NCBI RefSeq assembly: GCF_000022025.1
Contig: NC_011886.1
Coordinates: forward strand, 1,052,096 to 1,116,095
Direction of reading: 5' to 3'
Source of the DNA: Pseudarthrobacter chlorophenolicus A6
GTDB lineage: Bacteria > Actinomycetota > Actinomycetes > Actinomycetales > Micrococcaceae
Length of the DNA stretch: 64,000 nt
Below, one piece after another: positions 8,593-17,138 of the stretch (the stretch's first letter is position 1; each line of letters starts with the position of its first letter). The notes beneath the pieces were generated by a model. That model did not search any database and was not told the DNA's origin. It saw only the letters and a program-made list of their open reading frames with translations. Made by a program: the position numbers and the translations under genes.

Positions 8593-10284
8593 ATGATCGA
8601 TTTCGATCCAGGGACTGCAGCCCCGACCAAGGGGACCGGTGCCCGCAACGGCGGGGACCTCGTCGTCGAGACCCTCGAGGCCCTGGGCGCGAAGACGGTC
8701 TTCGGCATTCCCGGCCAGCACGCGCTGGGCCTCTTCGACGCGATGGGCCGCGGCAACCTGCAGTTTGTCTCATCGCGGGTGGAAAACAACTCCGCGTTCG
8801 CCGCGGACGGGTATTCGCGTGCCACCGGTGAGGTGGGCGTCCTGTTCCTGTCGACCGGCCCCGGCGCTCTGACCTCGCTGGCCGGGCTGCAGGAGGCCTA
8901 CGCCACCGGCGTGCCCATGGTGGTGGTGGCCAGCCAGATCCCGTTGGAGGGACTGGGGGCACGTCGCAAGGGCATGCTCCACCAGCTCGATGACCAGAAG
9001 GCATCCGCTGCCAACGTCACCAAGAGCCAGCGGCTGATCCAGCACGCCTCCGGCATCCCGTCGGCCATCCAGGATGCCTGGACCGAGGCGATTTCCTCGC
9101 CCCAGGGGCCGGTGTGGATCGAGATCCCGCAGAACGTCCTGCTGGATCCCATCATGGTTCCGCCGGTGGAGGACGCGCTGGCCGAGGCCGCGGACAACCC
9201 GCCGCGCGTCGAACTGGTCCGCGAAGCCGTGAAGTGGCTGCAGGAGGCCAGGCGCCCGGCGATCATTGCCGGCGGCGGCACCCGCCGCGGCGAGGCGGAG
9301 AAATCGCTGCTGTCCATTGCCGAGAAACTCCGTGCGCCGGTGATCTGCACCCCGGGCGGTAACGGCGCGTTCCCCTGGAACCACGAGCTGTCGTTGCAGT
9401 CATGGATTGAGGACCGGTACATGACCGACGTCCTCGAGGACGCGGACGTCCTGGTGGTCATCGGCTCATCCCTGGGTGAAGTTACATCCAATTACTTCAC
9501 GTTCGAACCCCGCGGCCGAATCATCCAGATCGACGCCGAACCCCGCGTGCTGGAATCCAACCGGCCGGGCCTGGGCATCCGAGCCGACGCGGGCCAGGCA
9601 CTGGCAGCCCTGGACGAAGCGCTGGCGCCCGCGGACGTCGCGGCTGACTGGCACGGTTCCACTCCTGAAGAACTGGTCAAGGAGTCCCTCGCAAAGGTAA
9701 GAGCCAGGCTGGAGTCCCAGGACCTCGCCAAGGAACTGGCGTTCATGGCCGACATCCGCGAAGCGGTTCCGGCGGACATGCAGACTTTTTGGGACATGAC
9801 CATCGCCTCCTATTGGGGCTGGTCCTGCTGGGACTCCCGCGAGGGGCAGTTCCACTCAGCCCAGGGCGCCGGCGGCCTGGGCTACGGCTTCCCGGCTGCC
9901 ATCGGGGCTGCGGTTGGCCTGGAAACCTTAGGAAAGCCCGGCCGGGTGCTGGCGGTGTCCGGCGACGGTTCCTCCATGTACTCCATTTCTGAGCTGGCCA
10001 CGGCCAAGCAGCACAACGTCCCGGTCACCTGGCTGATCGTGGATGACGGCGGCTACGGCATCCTGCGCGAATACATGGTGGGCGCGTTCGGCAAAGCCAC
10101 TGCCACCGAGCTCGCCCGCCCGGACTTCGTCAAGCTCGCCGAAGCGTTCGGCGTACCCGCCGTCAAAGTGGCCCCCGGGGATGTGGGGGACGCGCTTAAG
10201 GCAGGCTTCGCCGCCGACGGTCCCAACGTCGTCGTGGTTGAAACGCTCCTGAAAATGTTCGGACCCACACACCTGGGCGACTAG
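8593..10284 (+). CDS. Thiamine-diphosphate-dependent enzyme (2-oxoacid decarboxylase/acetolactate synthase-like)
   Basis: The product has 563 residues with the three-domain POX/ALS layout: an N-terminal pyrimidine-binding domain with the activating Glu in SRVENNSAFAADGYSRATG, a central domain, and a C-terminal diphosphate-binding domain with GDGSSMYSISEL followed by IVDDGGYG in place of the usual Asn-containing end of the motif. It is co-directional with the ureohydrolase gene (6-bp gap), so the two are almost certainly one transcript. In the arginine transaminase route of Pseudomonas, AruI (a TPP enzyme of this family) decarboxylates 2-ketoarginine and the product is later hydrolysed by guanidinobutyrase; the gene pair here fits that logic. 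Without homology searching the substrate is unproven. A strong terminator follows. Confidence 0.8.
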   Translation: MIDFDPGTAAPTKGTGARNGGDLVVETLEALGAKTVFGIPGQHALGLFDAMGRGNLQFVSSRVENNSAFAADGYSRATGEVGVLFLSTGPGALTSLAGLQEAYATGVPMVVVASQIPLEGLGARRKGMLHQLDDQKASAANVTKSQRLIQHASGIPSAIQDAWTEAISSPQGPVWIEIPQNVLLDPIMVPPVEDALAEAADNPPRVELVREAVKWLQEARRPAIIAGGGTRRGEAEKSLLSIAEKLRAPVICTPGGNGAFPWNHELSLQSWIEDRYMTDVLEDADVLVVIGSSLGEVTSNYFTFEPRGRIIQIDAEPRVLESNRPGLGIRADAGQALAALDEALAPADVAADWHGSTPEELVKESLAKVRARLESQDLAKELAFMADIREAVPADMQTFWDMTIASYWGWSCWDSREGQFHSAQGAGGLGYGFPAAIGAAVGLETLGKPGRVLAVSGDGSSMYSISELATAKQHNVPVTWLIVDDGGYGILREYMVGAFGKATATELARPDFVKLAEAFGVPAVKVAPGDVGDALKAGFAADGPNVVVVETLLKMFGPTHLGD

Positions 10285-10302
10285 CAGCGCATCGTCGCAG
10301 CG

Positions 10303-10344
10303 ACGCCCCCGCACCCCTGCACTGGCAGCGGTGCGGGGGCGTTT
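10303..10344 (+). terminator. Intrinsic terminator after the TPP enzyme
   Basis: A nearly perfect GC-rich stem pairs ACGCCCCCGCACC...CTGC with GCAG.GGTGCGGGGGCGT around the loop ACTG, followed by TTTG. It separates the guanidino locus from the MarR operon. Confidence 0.8.
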
Positions 10345-10380
10345 GCCGTTTAAGGACGCGTTCGACGGCGGCGGGAAAAT

Positions 10381-10410
10381 TTGTTTCCCTAAGCAACCTT
10401 TTCCTGATAC
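10381..10410 (+). promoter_or_regulatory. Promoter of the marR-exporter operon
   Basis: A -35-like TTGTTT at 10381-10386 and -10-like TGATAC at 10405-10410, with 18-bp spacing, lie directly before the palindromic operator and 36 bp before the marR start. Confidence 0.5.
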
Positions 10411-10427
10411 AGTTGCTTGCAGCAACT
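10391..10427. promoter_or_regulatory. MarR-type operator: palindrome plus upstream half-site
   Basis: AGTTGCT, TGC, AGCAACT (10411-10427) is a perfect 7-3-7 inverted repeat, and an extra half-site AAGCAAC lies at 10391-10397 between the -35 and -10 elements. The placement on and just after the promoter is what autorepression by the adjacent MarR protein would need. Confidence 0.65.
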
Positions 10428-10445
10428 AATTCTTTAGGGAGGGTC

Positions 10446-10943
10446 ATGTCTGTCGCACCGGCCACCGCCGCCGATCTCGTCGGCCATATCTTTGACCTCC
10501 AGCGCGCACTGCGCTGCGTCACCATGATCAATGTCAAGGGCCAGGGCACCGGCATCGCCCTCCAGGGCGTGCTCAAGTTCATCGGCGAAGGGGAAACCCG
10601 CGCGGCGCACCTGGCTGAACGCCTGGGCGTCAGCCCGCCGGTGCTCAGCCGGCATATCGCGGAGCTTGCCGACGCCGGCCTGGTGGTCAGGACTCCGGAT
10701 CCGGACGATGGCAGGGCCCAGCTGCTGGCCCTCTCACCGCGGGGCAAGGAGAAACTTGCGGAGCTCATCCGGCACCGGGCCGAGACACTGCAGGGCTACC
10801 TCTCCGACTGGAACGAAGACGATGCCATCGCCACAGCCGCGATGCTCAACAAACTGACAGCCTCACTGAAGAATTCCATCCGGGCAAGGGCGGCCGGAAC
10901 CACCACCGAACACCAGACCATGCAGGAGTCCCTCAATGGCTAA
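10446..10943 (+). CDS. MarR-family transcriptional regulator
   Basis: The product has 165 residues. The start is ATG 10446, with GGGAGGG just upstream. The winged helix-turn-helix is visible as HLAERLGVSPPVLSRHIAEL followed by the wing VVRTPDPDDGRAQLLALSPRG; the flanking helices would form the MarR dimer. It overlaps the following drug exporter by 8 bp, so it is the first gene of a two-gene operon and probably represses it, with relief by a small hydrophobic ligand as in other MarR/exporter pairs (inference). The palindromic operator in its promoter supports autoregulation. Confidence 0.9.
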   Translation: MSVAPATAADLVGHIFDLQRALRCVTMINVKGQGTGIALQGVLKFIGEGETRAAHLAERLGVSPPVLSRHIAELADAGLVVRTPDPDDGRAQLLALSPRGKEKLAELIRHRAETLQGYLSDWNEDDAIATAAMLNKLTASLKNSIRARAAGTTTEHQTMQESLNG

Positions 10944-13149
10944 CGTCACCGCCGCCGCGGACCTGGAGGAGCGCCACCGCGAACGCTCTGCCAAACAGGA
11001 ATCACGGCAATCCAAGCGCCACGAACCCGGCGCACCCATGAACCACCGGCAGATCATGGAGGCCCTCACCGGCTTGCTCGCTGCCTTCTTCACCGCCATC
11101 CTCAGCAGCACCATTGTGGCCAACGCGCTGCCCACCATCATGTCCGAGCTCAAGGGCACCCAGACGGATTTCGCCTGGGTCATCACGGCGGCGCTGCTGG
11201 CCAACGCGGCCACCACCCCCATCTGGGGCAAGCTCGCAGACCTTTTCGACAAGAAGGTCCTGGTCCAGCTGAGCATCGTGATCTTCGTGGCCGGCTCGGT
11301 CATGGCAGGGTTCTCGGAAAACATCCCGTTCCTGCTCACCGCCCGCGTGATCCAGGGCATCGCCATGGGTGGCCTCACCGCGTTGGCGCAGGCAATCATC
11401 GGCTCCATCATCCCGCCCCGCGAACGTGGCAAGTACTCCGGATACATGGGCGCCGTCATGGCCGTCGGTACCGCAGGTGGCCCCCTGCTGGGCGGCTTCA
11501 TCGTGGACAGCTCGCTGGGCTGGCGCTGGACCTTCTTCGTCTGTGTGCCGCTCGCCGTCGTCGCCCTGATCCTGCTCCAAATCACGCTGAAGATCCCCCA
11601 CGTCAAGCGGCCCGCCAAAATCGACTGGCTTGGTGCCATCCTGCTGACCTCCGGCGTCAGCCTGCTCCTGATCTGGGTATCCTTCGCCGGCAAGGCCGAC
11701 TACTACGACTGGTGGTCCTGGCAGTCGGCACTGATGGTGGGCGGCGGCGTCCTCCTGCTGGCCCTGCTGGTGCTGGTTGAGTCCAAGGTGTCCGCACCGA
11801 TCATCCCGTTGAAGATCATCTCCGACCGCACCACCGCTTTGGCCATCGTTGCATCAGTGGCCGTTGGCGTTGCCATGTTCGGTTCGTCAACCTTCCTGGG
11901 CCAGTACTACCAGGTGGCCCGCGGCGCCACGCCCACCGAGGCTGGCCTGCTGACCCTGCCCATGATCGCCGGCAACCTTGTCGGCTCGGTGGTTTCGGGC
12001 CAGCTGATCAGCCGCTACGGCAAGTGGAAGGGCTTCCTTATCGGCGGTACCGTCCTGCTGATCGGCGGCCTGGCGATGGCCGGCACCATGGACCACACCA
12101 CCGAACTCTGGCTGACCGGTATCTACACGGGCATCTTCGGCATCGGCCTCGGCATGCTCATGCAGAACCTGGTCCTCGCCGTCCAGAACACGGTCCGTGC
12201 CCAGGACATCGGCTCCGCCAGTGCTTCCGTTGCCTTCTTCCGCTCCGTCGGCGGCGCCATCGGCGTCTCCGTGCTGGGCGCCGTCATGGCCAACCACGTC
12301 AAGGACCTGGCCACGGACGGACTGACGAAGCTCGGCATCGAGTCCACCGGCAACAGCGGTGCGACGCTGGACCTCAAGGACCTGCCCGCCCCCATCGCCG
12401 ACGTCATGCGGGCCGCTTATGGTGACGCCACTGCCGGGATCTTCATGATCTCCGCCGTCGTCGCCGTGGTTGCCCTGATCGCAGTCCTCTTCATCAAGGA
12501 AGTGCCGCTCCGCAAGACCGTGGACATCACTCCTGAAAAGGCCCTGGAGGCCAACGCCGCCGGCGAAGCGGGAATGACCGCCATGACCGGGCAGCTGCCC
12601 GTGGTTTCCGCCGAGGGTCCCCGCGACGCGGACAGTGGATACAGCACCGCCTCTGCTGCCCGGCCGGCGGGAATCCACGCAGGTGCGGGGGCAGCAGCCG
12701 CGCCGGCAAAGACGTACGACGGCGGCAGGGCGGCGGCCGCAGCCGCGTCCAGGTCCGTAGCTACGGAGGACTTCGAGGAGGCTTTTGCCCGGACGTTCGG
12801 CAGCGAAGGGCTGGACCTGCGGTCCGCCGACTCTGTGGAAAAGGCTGCCGACGCCGTCGCCAGTGCCGCCGACACCCTCCGGAAGCTGCAGGACACTCAG
12901 CACCTGCTGGCCCGGCAGCAGGCCGAACTGGGCGGACTGGTGCTGGACATCCAGGAGCAGCTGCGGTCCCAGCGGGACCTCGCCGCCCAGCAGGAAGCGA
13001 CGGCAGCTGAACTCCGCAGGGTCCAGCGGAAGCTGCTCAAGGAACGCAAGCTGCAGGCTGCCGCAGCCCTGTACCTTGCCGGGCGCGGCAAGCACAGTGC
13101 CGCAAACCCGCCGTCCGCAGCACCCACCGGGACCCCCGGGGACCAGTAA
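10936..13149 (+). CDS. DHA2-type MFS multidrug exporter with long C-terminal tail
   Basis: The product has 737 residues. Residues ~40-535 are a 14-helix MFS drug:H+ antiporter of the EmrB/QacA type, with the family motifs in order: TIVANALPTIMSEL in helix 1, GKLADLFDKK in the loop 2-3, and the helix-5 antiporter motif MAVGTAGGPLLGGFIVD. Such pumps export hydrophobic drugs or biocides. Residues ~545-737 form an unusual extra cytoplasmic extension: an Ala/Gly-rich linker, then an amphipathic, probably coiled-coil region (DTLRKLQDTQHLLARQQAEL, then LKERKLQAAAALYLAGR). The MarR repressor gene overlaps it by 8 bp. The tail is in frame and has the same codon bias as the rest, so it is probably part of the protein. 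Confidence 0.9.
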   Translation: MANVTAAADLEERHRERSAKQESRQSKRHEPGAPMNHRQIMEALTGLLAAFFTAILSSTIVANALPTIMSELKGTQTDFAWVITAALLANAATTPIWGKLADLFDKKVLVQLSIVIFVAGSVMAGFSENIPFLLTARVIQGIAMGGLTALAQAIIGSIIPPRERGKYSGYMGAVMAVGTAGGPLLGGFIVDSSLGWRWTFFVCVPLAVVALILLQITLKIPHVKRPAKIDWLGAILLTSGVSLLLIWVSFAGKADYYDWWSWQSALMVGGGVLLLALLVLVESKVSAPIIPLKIISDRTTALAIVASVAVGVAMFGSSTFLGQYYQVARGATPTEAGLLTLPMIAGNLVGSVVSGQLISRYGKWKGFLIGGTVLLIGGLAMAGTMDHTTELWLTGIYTGIFGIGLGMLMQNLVLAVQNTVRAQDIGSASASVAFFRSVGGAIGVSVLGAVMANHVKDLATDGLTKLGIESTGNSGATLDLKDLPAPIADVMRAAYGDATAGIFMISAVVAVVALIAVLFIKEVPLRKTVDITPEKALEANAAGEAGMTAMTGQLPVVSAEGPRDADSGYSTASAARPAGIHAGAGAAAAPAKTYDGGRAAAAAASRSVATEDFEEAFARTFGSEGLDLRSADSVEKAADAVASAADTLRKLQDTQHLLARQQAELGGLVLDIQEQLRSQRDLAAQQEATAAELRRVQRKLLKERKLQAAAALYLAGRGKHSAANPPSAAPTGTPGDQ

Positions 13150-13179
13150 GGCACTGCGCGCACCAGCCATGCGTAAGGA

Positions 13180-13236
13180 ACAGGGCCGCCGCCCGCATCC
13201 GGACATCAATCCGGGCACGGGCGGCGGCCCTGTTTT
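13180..13236 (+). terminator. Strong intrinsic terminator after the exporter operon
   Basis: ACAGGGCCGCCGCCCG pairs with GGGCGGCGGCCCTGT, with an inner CCGGA/TCCGG stem, followed by TTTT. It closes the marR-exporter operon. Confidence 0.85.
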
Positions 13237-13332
13237 CGTAGGGGGCGCTGCGGATGCCGGCAGCGTTAACCGGAGCGAAAAGGTGGATTAAATGGGACTC
13301 CAATGTCAGTGGGCAACACTAGAGTTGAAACC

Positions 13333-15066
13333 ATGCTCCTTACGCTCATACGGCGCTACTCCAAACCGTATTCTCCCTACATCGCCGCCGTCATTATCTT
13401 CCAGCTCGCGTCCACCATCGCGGCCCTTTACCTGCCCAGCCTGAACGCACGGATCATCGATGAAGGCGTCACCAGGGGAGACACCGACTTCATCTGGCGC
13501 ACCGGTGCCGTGATGCTGCTGGTGGCCTTTGCCCAGGTGGCTGCCGCCATCGCCGGGGTCTACTTCGGTTCAAAGACGGCCATGGCCCTGGGCCGCGACC
13601 TGCGCCGGGCCGTGTTCCGGAAAGTCACCAGCTTCTCCGCCAAGGACGTCAACGCATTCGGCGCCCCCACGCTGATCACCCGTGGCACCAATGATGTGCA
13701 GCAGGTGCAGATGCTGGTGTTGATGGGCCTGAACTTCATGGTGGCCACTCCCATCATGTGCATCGGCGGCATCATCATGGCGCTGCGTGAGGACATCAAC
13801 CTGTCCTGGCTGGTGTGGGTTTCCGTCCCGCTGCTGACCGTGGTGGTGGGGTACCTCGTGGTCCGGCTCATGCCCCTGTTCAGGTCGATGCAGAAGAAGA
13901 TCGACCGCATCAACGCGGTGCTCCGCGAACAGATCATCGGCATCAGGGTGGTCCGGGCGTTCGTCCGGGAACCGTATGAGACCGGCCGGTTCGGCGAAGC
14001 CAACAAGGAGCTCACCGATGTTTCGCTGAAGATCGGTGCCCTGTTTGTCCTCATGTTCCCCGCCATCAGCATGATCCTGCACCTGTCCACGGCCGCGGTG
14101 CTGTGGTTCGGCGGCCAGCGGGTCGATTCGGGTGACATGCAGGTGGGCGCCCTGACAGCGTTCCTCCAGTACCTGCTCCAGATCCTGGTGGCCGTCATGA
14201 TGGGCACGTTCATGGCCATGATGATCCCGCGTGCCTCTGTCTGTGCGGACCGCATCGGCGAGGTGCTCGACGTCGAGCCCTCCATCCACGATCCCGAACG
14301 CCCGGTAGCCCCCTCGGAGCTCAGCGGCGTGGTGGAATACCGCAACGTCACGTTCGCCTACCCGGGCGCCGAGTCCCCGGTGCTGAGCAACATCAGCTTC
14401 ACCGCCCGGCCGGGCCAGACCATCGCGATCATCGGTTCCACCGGTGCGGGCAAGACCAGCCTGCTCTCGCTGCTGCCACGTCTCTACGACGCCGCGGAAG
14501 GCGAGGTCCTTTTGGACGGTGTCCCCGTCAACAACCTTGACCACGCCGAGATCACCAAGCGCGTGGCGCTCGTGCCCCAACGGCCCTACCTCTTCTCCGG
14601 CACCATCGAGCACAACCTGCGCTTCGGCAAGACCGACGCCACGGACCAGGAACTCTGGGAAGCGTTGCGGGTGGCGCAGGGAGAATCGTTCGTCCGGGAA
14701 AAGTCCAAGGCGCTCGAATCCCGGATCTCCCAGGGCGGCACGAACGTCTCCGGCGGGCAGCGCCAGCGGCTCTGCATCGCCCGGGCCCTGGTGACCAAAC
14801 CCCGGGTCTACCTCTTCGACGACTCGTTCTCGGCATTGGACGTTGCCACGGATGCCAGACTCCGTGCCGCCCTCAAGGACACCACTGCCGACGCGACGGT
14901 CATCATCGTGGCCCAGCGCGTTTCCACCATCACCGAGGCGGACCAGATCCTGGTGCTGGACAACGGCCGGATCGTGGACCGCGGAACGCATGAGGAACTC
15001 CTGGAAACCTCACCCACCTACCAGGAAATTGTTGAATCGCAGCTGAGCGTGGAGGAAATGGCATGA
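13333..15066 (+). CDS. Heterodimeric ABC exporter subunit A (degenerate ATPase half)
   Basis: The product has 577 residues with six membrane helices (residues ~10-310), then an ATPase domain. Walker A is GSTGAGKTS and the signature is canonical VSGGQ. The Walker B end reads LFDDSFSALD, with Asp in place of the catalytic Glu, and the switch His is Gln (IVAQRVSTI). This is the pattern of the subunit that supplies the signature motif to the consensus site while its own site is degenerate, as in TM287/288 and BmrC/D. The start chosen is ATG 13333; an earlier ATG at 13303 has no ribosome binding site. A TAGAGT box ending 9 bp before 13333 suggests a leaderless transcript. It overlaps subunit B by 4 bp (ATGA). 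Confidence 0.9.
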   Translation: MLLTLIRRYSKPYSPYIAAVIIFQLASTIAALYLPSLNARIIDEGVTRGDTDFIWRTGAVMLLVAFAQVAAAIAGVYFGSKTAMALGRDLRRAVFRKVTSFSAKDVNAFGAPTLITRGTNDVQQVQMLVLMGLNFMVATPIMCIGGIIMALREDINLSWLVWVSVPLLTVVVGYLVVRLMPLFRSMQKKIDRINAVLREQIIGIRVVRAFVREPYETGRFGEANKELTDVSLKIGALFVLMFPAISMILHLSTAAVLWFGGQRVDSGDMQVGALTAFLQYLLQILVAVMMGTFMAMMIPRASVCADRIGEVLDVEPSIHDPERPVAPSELSGVVEYRNVTFAYPGAESPVLSNISFTARPGQTIAIIGSTGAGKTSLLSLLPRLYDAAEGEVLLDGVPVNNLDHAEITKRVALVPQRPYLFSGTIEHNLRFGKTDATDQELWEALRVAQGESFVREKSKALESRISQGGTNVSGGQRQRLCIARALVTKPRVYLFDDSFSALDVATDARLRAALKDTTADATVIIVAQRVSTITEADQILVLDNGRIVDRGTHEELLETSPTYQEIVESQLSVEEMA

Positions 15067-17138
15067 GCCCCCGCAAGAAAGACTCCGCGAAAAACGGGCA
15101 GGACGCCGGGCCCGCAAAGGGCACCGGCGGCTCCGCTGAAAACGCGGTGGTGGAGGACGACGACTTCTACGAGGAGGAGTTCACGCCCTCCGAAGCCGAC
15201 GGCGATATGTTCGGCGGCATGCCCGCCAAGAAGGCCCAGCACTTCTGGCCGTCGGCCAAACGGCTGATGGGCCTGCTGAGGCCCGAATCCCTGGGCATCT
15301 CCGTAGTGGTGGCCATGGTGGTGGTGGCCGTGGTGCTCAACGTCATCGCCCCCAAAATCCTCGGCCAGGCCATGGACGTCATTTTCGGCGGTGTGGTGGG
15401 CAAGCAACTGCCGGCCGGTGTGAGCAAGGACCAGTTCGTGGAGGGGCTGCGCCAACAGGGCCAGGACAACTTTGCGGACATGGTCTCCCGGATGGAACTC
15501 GTGCCCGGCACCGGAATCGACTTCAACAAGCTGACCATGCTCATCGCCGTGGTCCTGCTGATGTACTTCGTGGCCAACATCTTCCTGTGGCTGCAGGGCT
15601 ACGTCCTGAACCGCATCGTCATGAAGGTGATCCGCAAGCTCCGCGACGACACCGAGAAGAAGCTCAACCGCCTCCCGCTGAACTACTTCGACACCCGCCA
15701 GCGCGGCGACGTGCTCTCCAGGGTGACTAACGACGTCGACAACATCCAGCAGGCGCTCCAGCAGGCCTTCGCGCAGCTGATCAACTCCCTGCTGACAGTG
15801 GTGGGCATCGTCATCATGATGTTCATCGTCTCCTGGCAGCTGGCATTGATCGCCTTGGTAGCCCTGCCGCTGTCCGGCGTCGCAGCAGGCTTCATCGGCG
15901 TGCGGAGCCAGAAGCTCTTTGCGGCGCAGTGGAAGAACACCGGCATGCTGAACGGGCAGATCGAGGAATCCTTCTCCGGCCATGACCTCGTCCGGGTCTT
16001 CGGCCGCGAGGCGGACATGCTCGACCGGTTCGACGAGCGCAACGAAGCCCTGTACAAGGCCAGCTTCGGCGCACAGTTCGTCTCCGGCATCATCTTCCCG
16101 GTGATGCAGTTCGTGTCCTACCTCAGCTATGTGGGCATCGCCGTTGTGGGCGGCTTGCGCGTCGCCTCCGGCTCCATGTCGCTCGGCGACGCCACGGCCT
16201 TCATCCAGTACTCCCGCGAATTCACGCAGCCGCTGGGGCAGATGGCCGGCATGGCCAACATGCTCCAGTCCGGTGTGGCCTCAGCCGAGCGGGTGTTCGA
16301 GTTCCTCGACGCCGACGAACAGGACGCGGAAACCGCAACGGAGCACCTGCCGGCCAGGACCGATGGCCACGTGGAATTCCGGGACGTCACGTTCAGCTAC
16401 ACCGAAGACCGGCAGCTCATCGAGAACCTGTCCTTCACTGCTGAGCCGGGAAACACCGTGGCCATCGTGGGACCCACGGGCGCCGGAAAGACCACCCTGG
16501 TGAACCTGGTGATGCGCTTCTACGAGCTCAACTCCGGTTCCATCACCCTGGACGGCGTGGACGTGACGCACCTTAGCCGGTCCGAACTCCGCTCCAAGGT
16601 TGGCATGGTGCTGCAGGACGCCTGGCTGTTCGGTGGGTCCATCTACGACAACATCCGTTACGGCAACCTCGACGCCACCGAAGAGCAGGTCATGGCCGCC
16701 GCCAAGGCCACGTTCGTGGACCGCTTCGTCCGCGCCCTGCCCGAGGGCTACAACACGGTGATTGACGAGGAAGGCAACAACGTCAGTGCCGGCGAAAAGC
16801 AGCTGATCACCATTGCCCGGGCCTTCGTGGCCAACCCGTCACTGCTGATCCTGGACGAAGCAACCAGCTCGGTGGACACCCGCACAGAGCTGCTGGTGCA
16901 GAAGGCCATGGCCGCACTCCGGTCGGACCGCACCAGCTTCGTGATTGCGCACCGGCTCTCCACCATCCGCGACGCCGACACCATCCTGGTCATGGAGAAC
17001 GGCAAGATCGTGGAGCAGGGCAACCACAAGGTCCTGCTTGCGGCCGGAGGAGCCTACCACCGCCTGTACATGTCCCAGTTCGCCGGGGCCGACGCCGGTG
17101 ACGTGCCGGTGGACGATTCGACGGCGGTGCACAGCTGA
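15063..17138 (+). CDS. Heterodimeric ABC exporter subunit B (catalytic ATPase half)
   Basis: The product has 691 residues. A charged N-terminal tail (~55 residues) precedes six membrane helices, with a ~60-residue extracytoplasmic insertion between helices 1 and 2. The ATPase domain has Walker A GPTGAGKTT, Walker B LLILDEATSSVD with the catalytic Glu, and the switch His in FVIAHRLSTI, but a degenerate signature VSAGEKQ. Together with subunit A this gives one consensus and one degenerate ATP site. The pair should export a lipid, drug or peptide; the substrate cannot be read. The stop is followed immediately by the thioesterase gene, so the three genes are probably one operon. Confidence 0.9.
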   Translation: MSPRKKDSAKNGQDAGPAKGTGGSAENAVVEDDDFYEEEFTPSEADGDMFGGMPAKKAQHFWPSAKRLMGLLRPESLGISVVVAMVVVAVVLNVIAPKILGQAMDVIFGGVVGKQLPAGVSKDQFVEGLRQQGQDNFADMVSRMELVPGTGIDFNKLTMLIAVVLLMYFVANIFLWLQGYVLNRIVMKVIRKLRDDTEKKLNRLPLNYFDTRQRGDVLSRVTNDVDNIQQALQQAFAQLINSLLTVVGIVIMMFIVSWQLALIALVALPLSGVAAGFIGVRSQKLFAAQWKNTGMLNGQIEESFSGHDLVRVFGREADMLDRFDERNEALYKASFGAQFVSGIIFPVMQFVSYLSYVGIAVVGGLRVASGSMSLGDATAFIQYSREFTQPLGQMAGMANMLQSGVASAERVFEFLDADEQDAETATEHLPARTDGHVEFRDVTFSYTEDRQLIENLSFTAEPGNTVAIVGPTGAGKTTLVNLVMRFYELNSGSITLDGVDVTHLSRSELRSKVGMVLQDAWLFGGSIYDNIRYGNLDATEEQVMAAAKATFVDRFVRALPEGYNTVIDEEGNNVSAGEKQLITIARAFVANPSLLILDEATSSVDTRTELLVQKAMAALRSDRTSFVIAHRLSTIRDADTILVMENGKIVEQGNHKVLLAAGGAYHRLYMSQFAGADAGDVPVDDSTAVHS

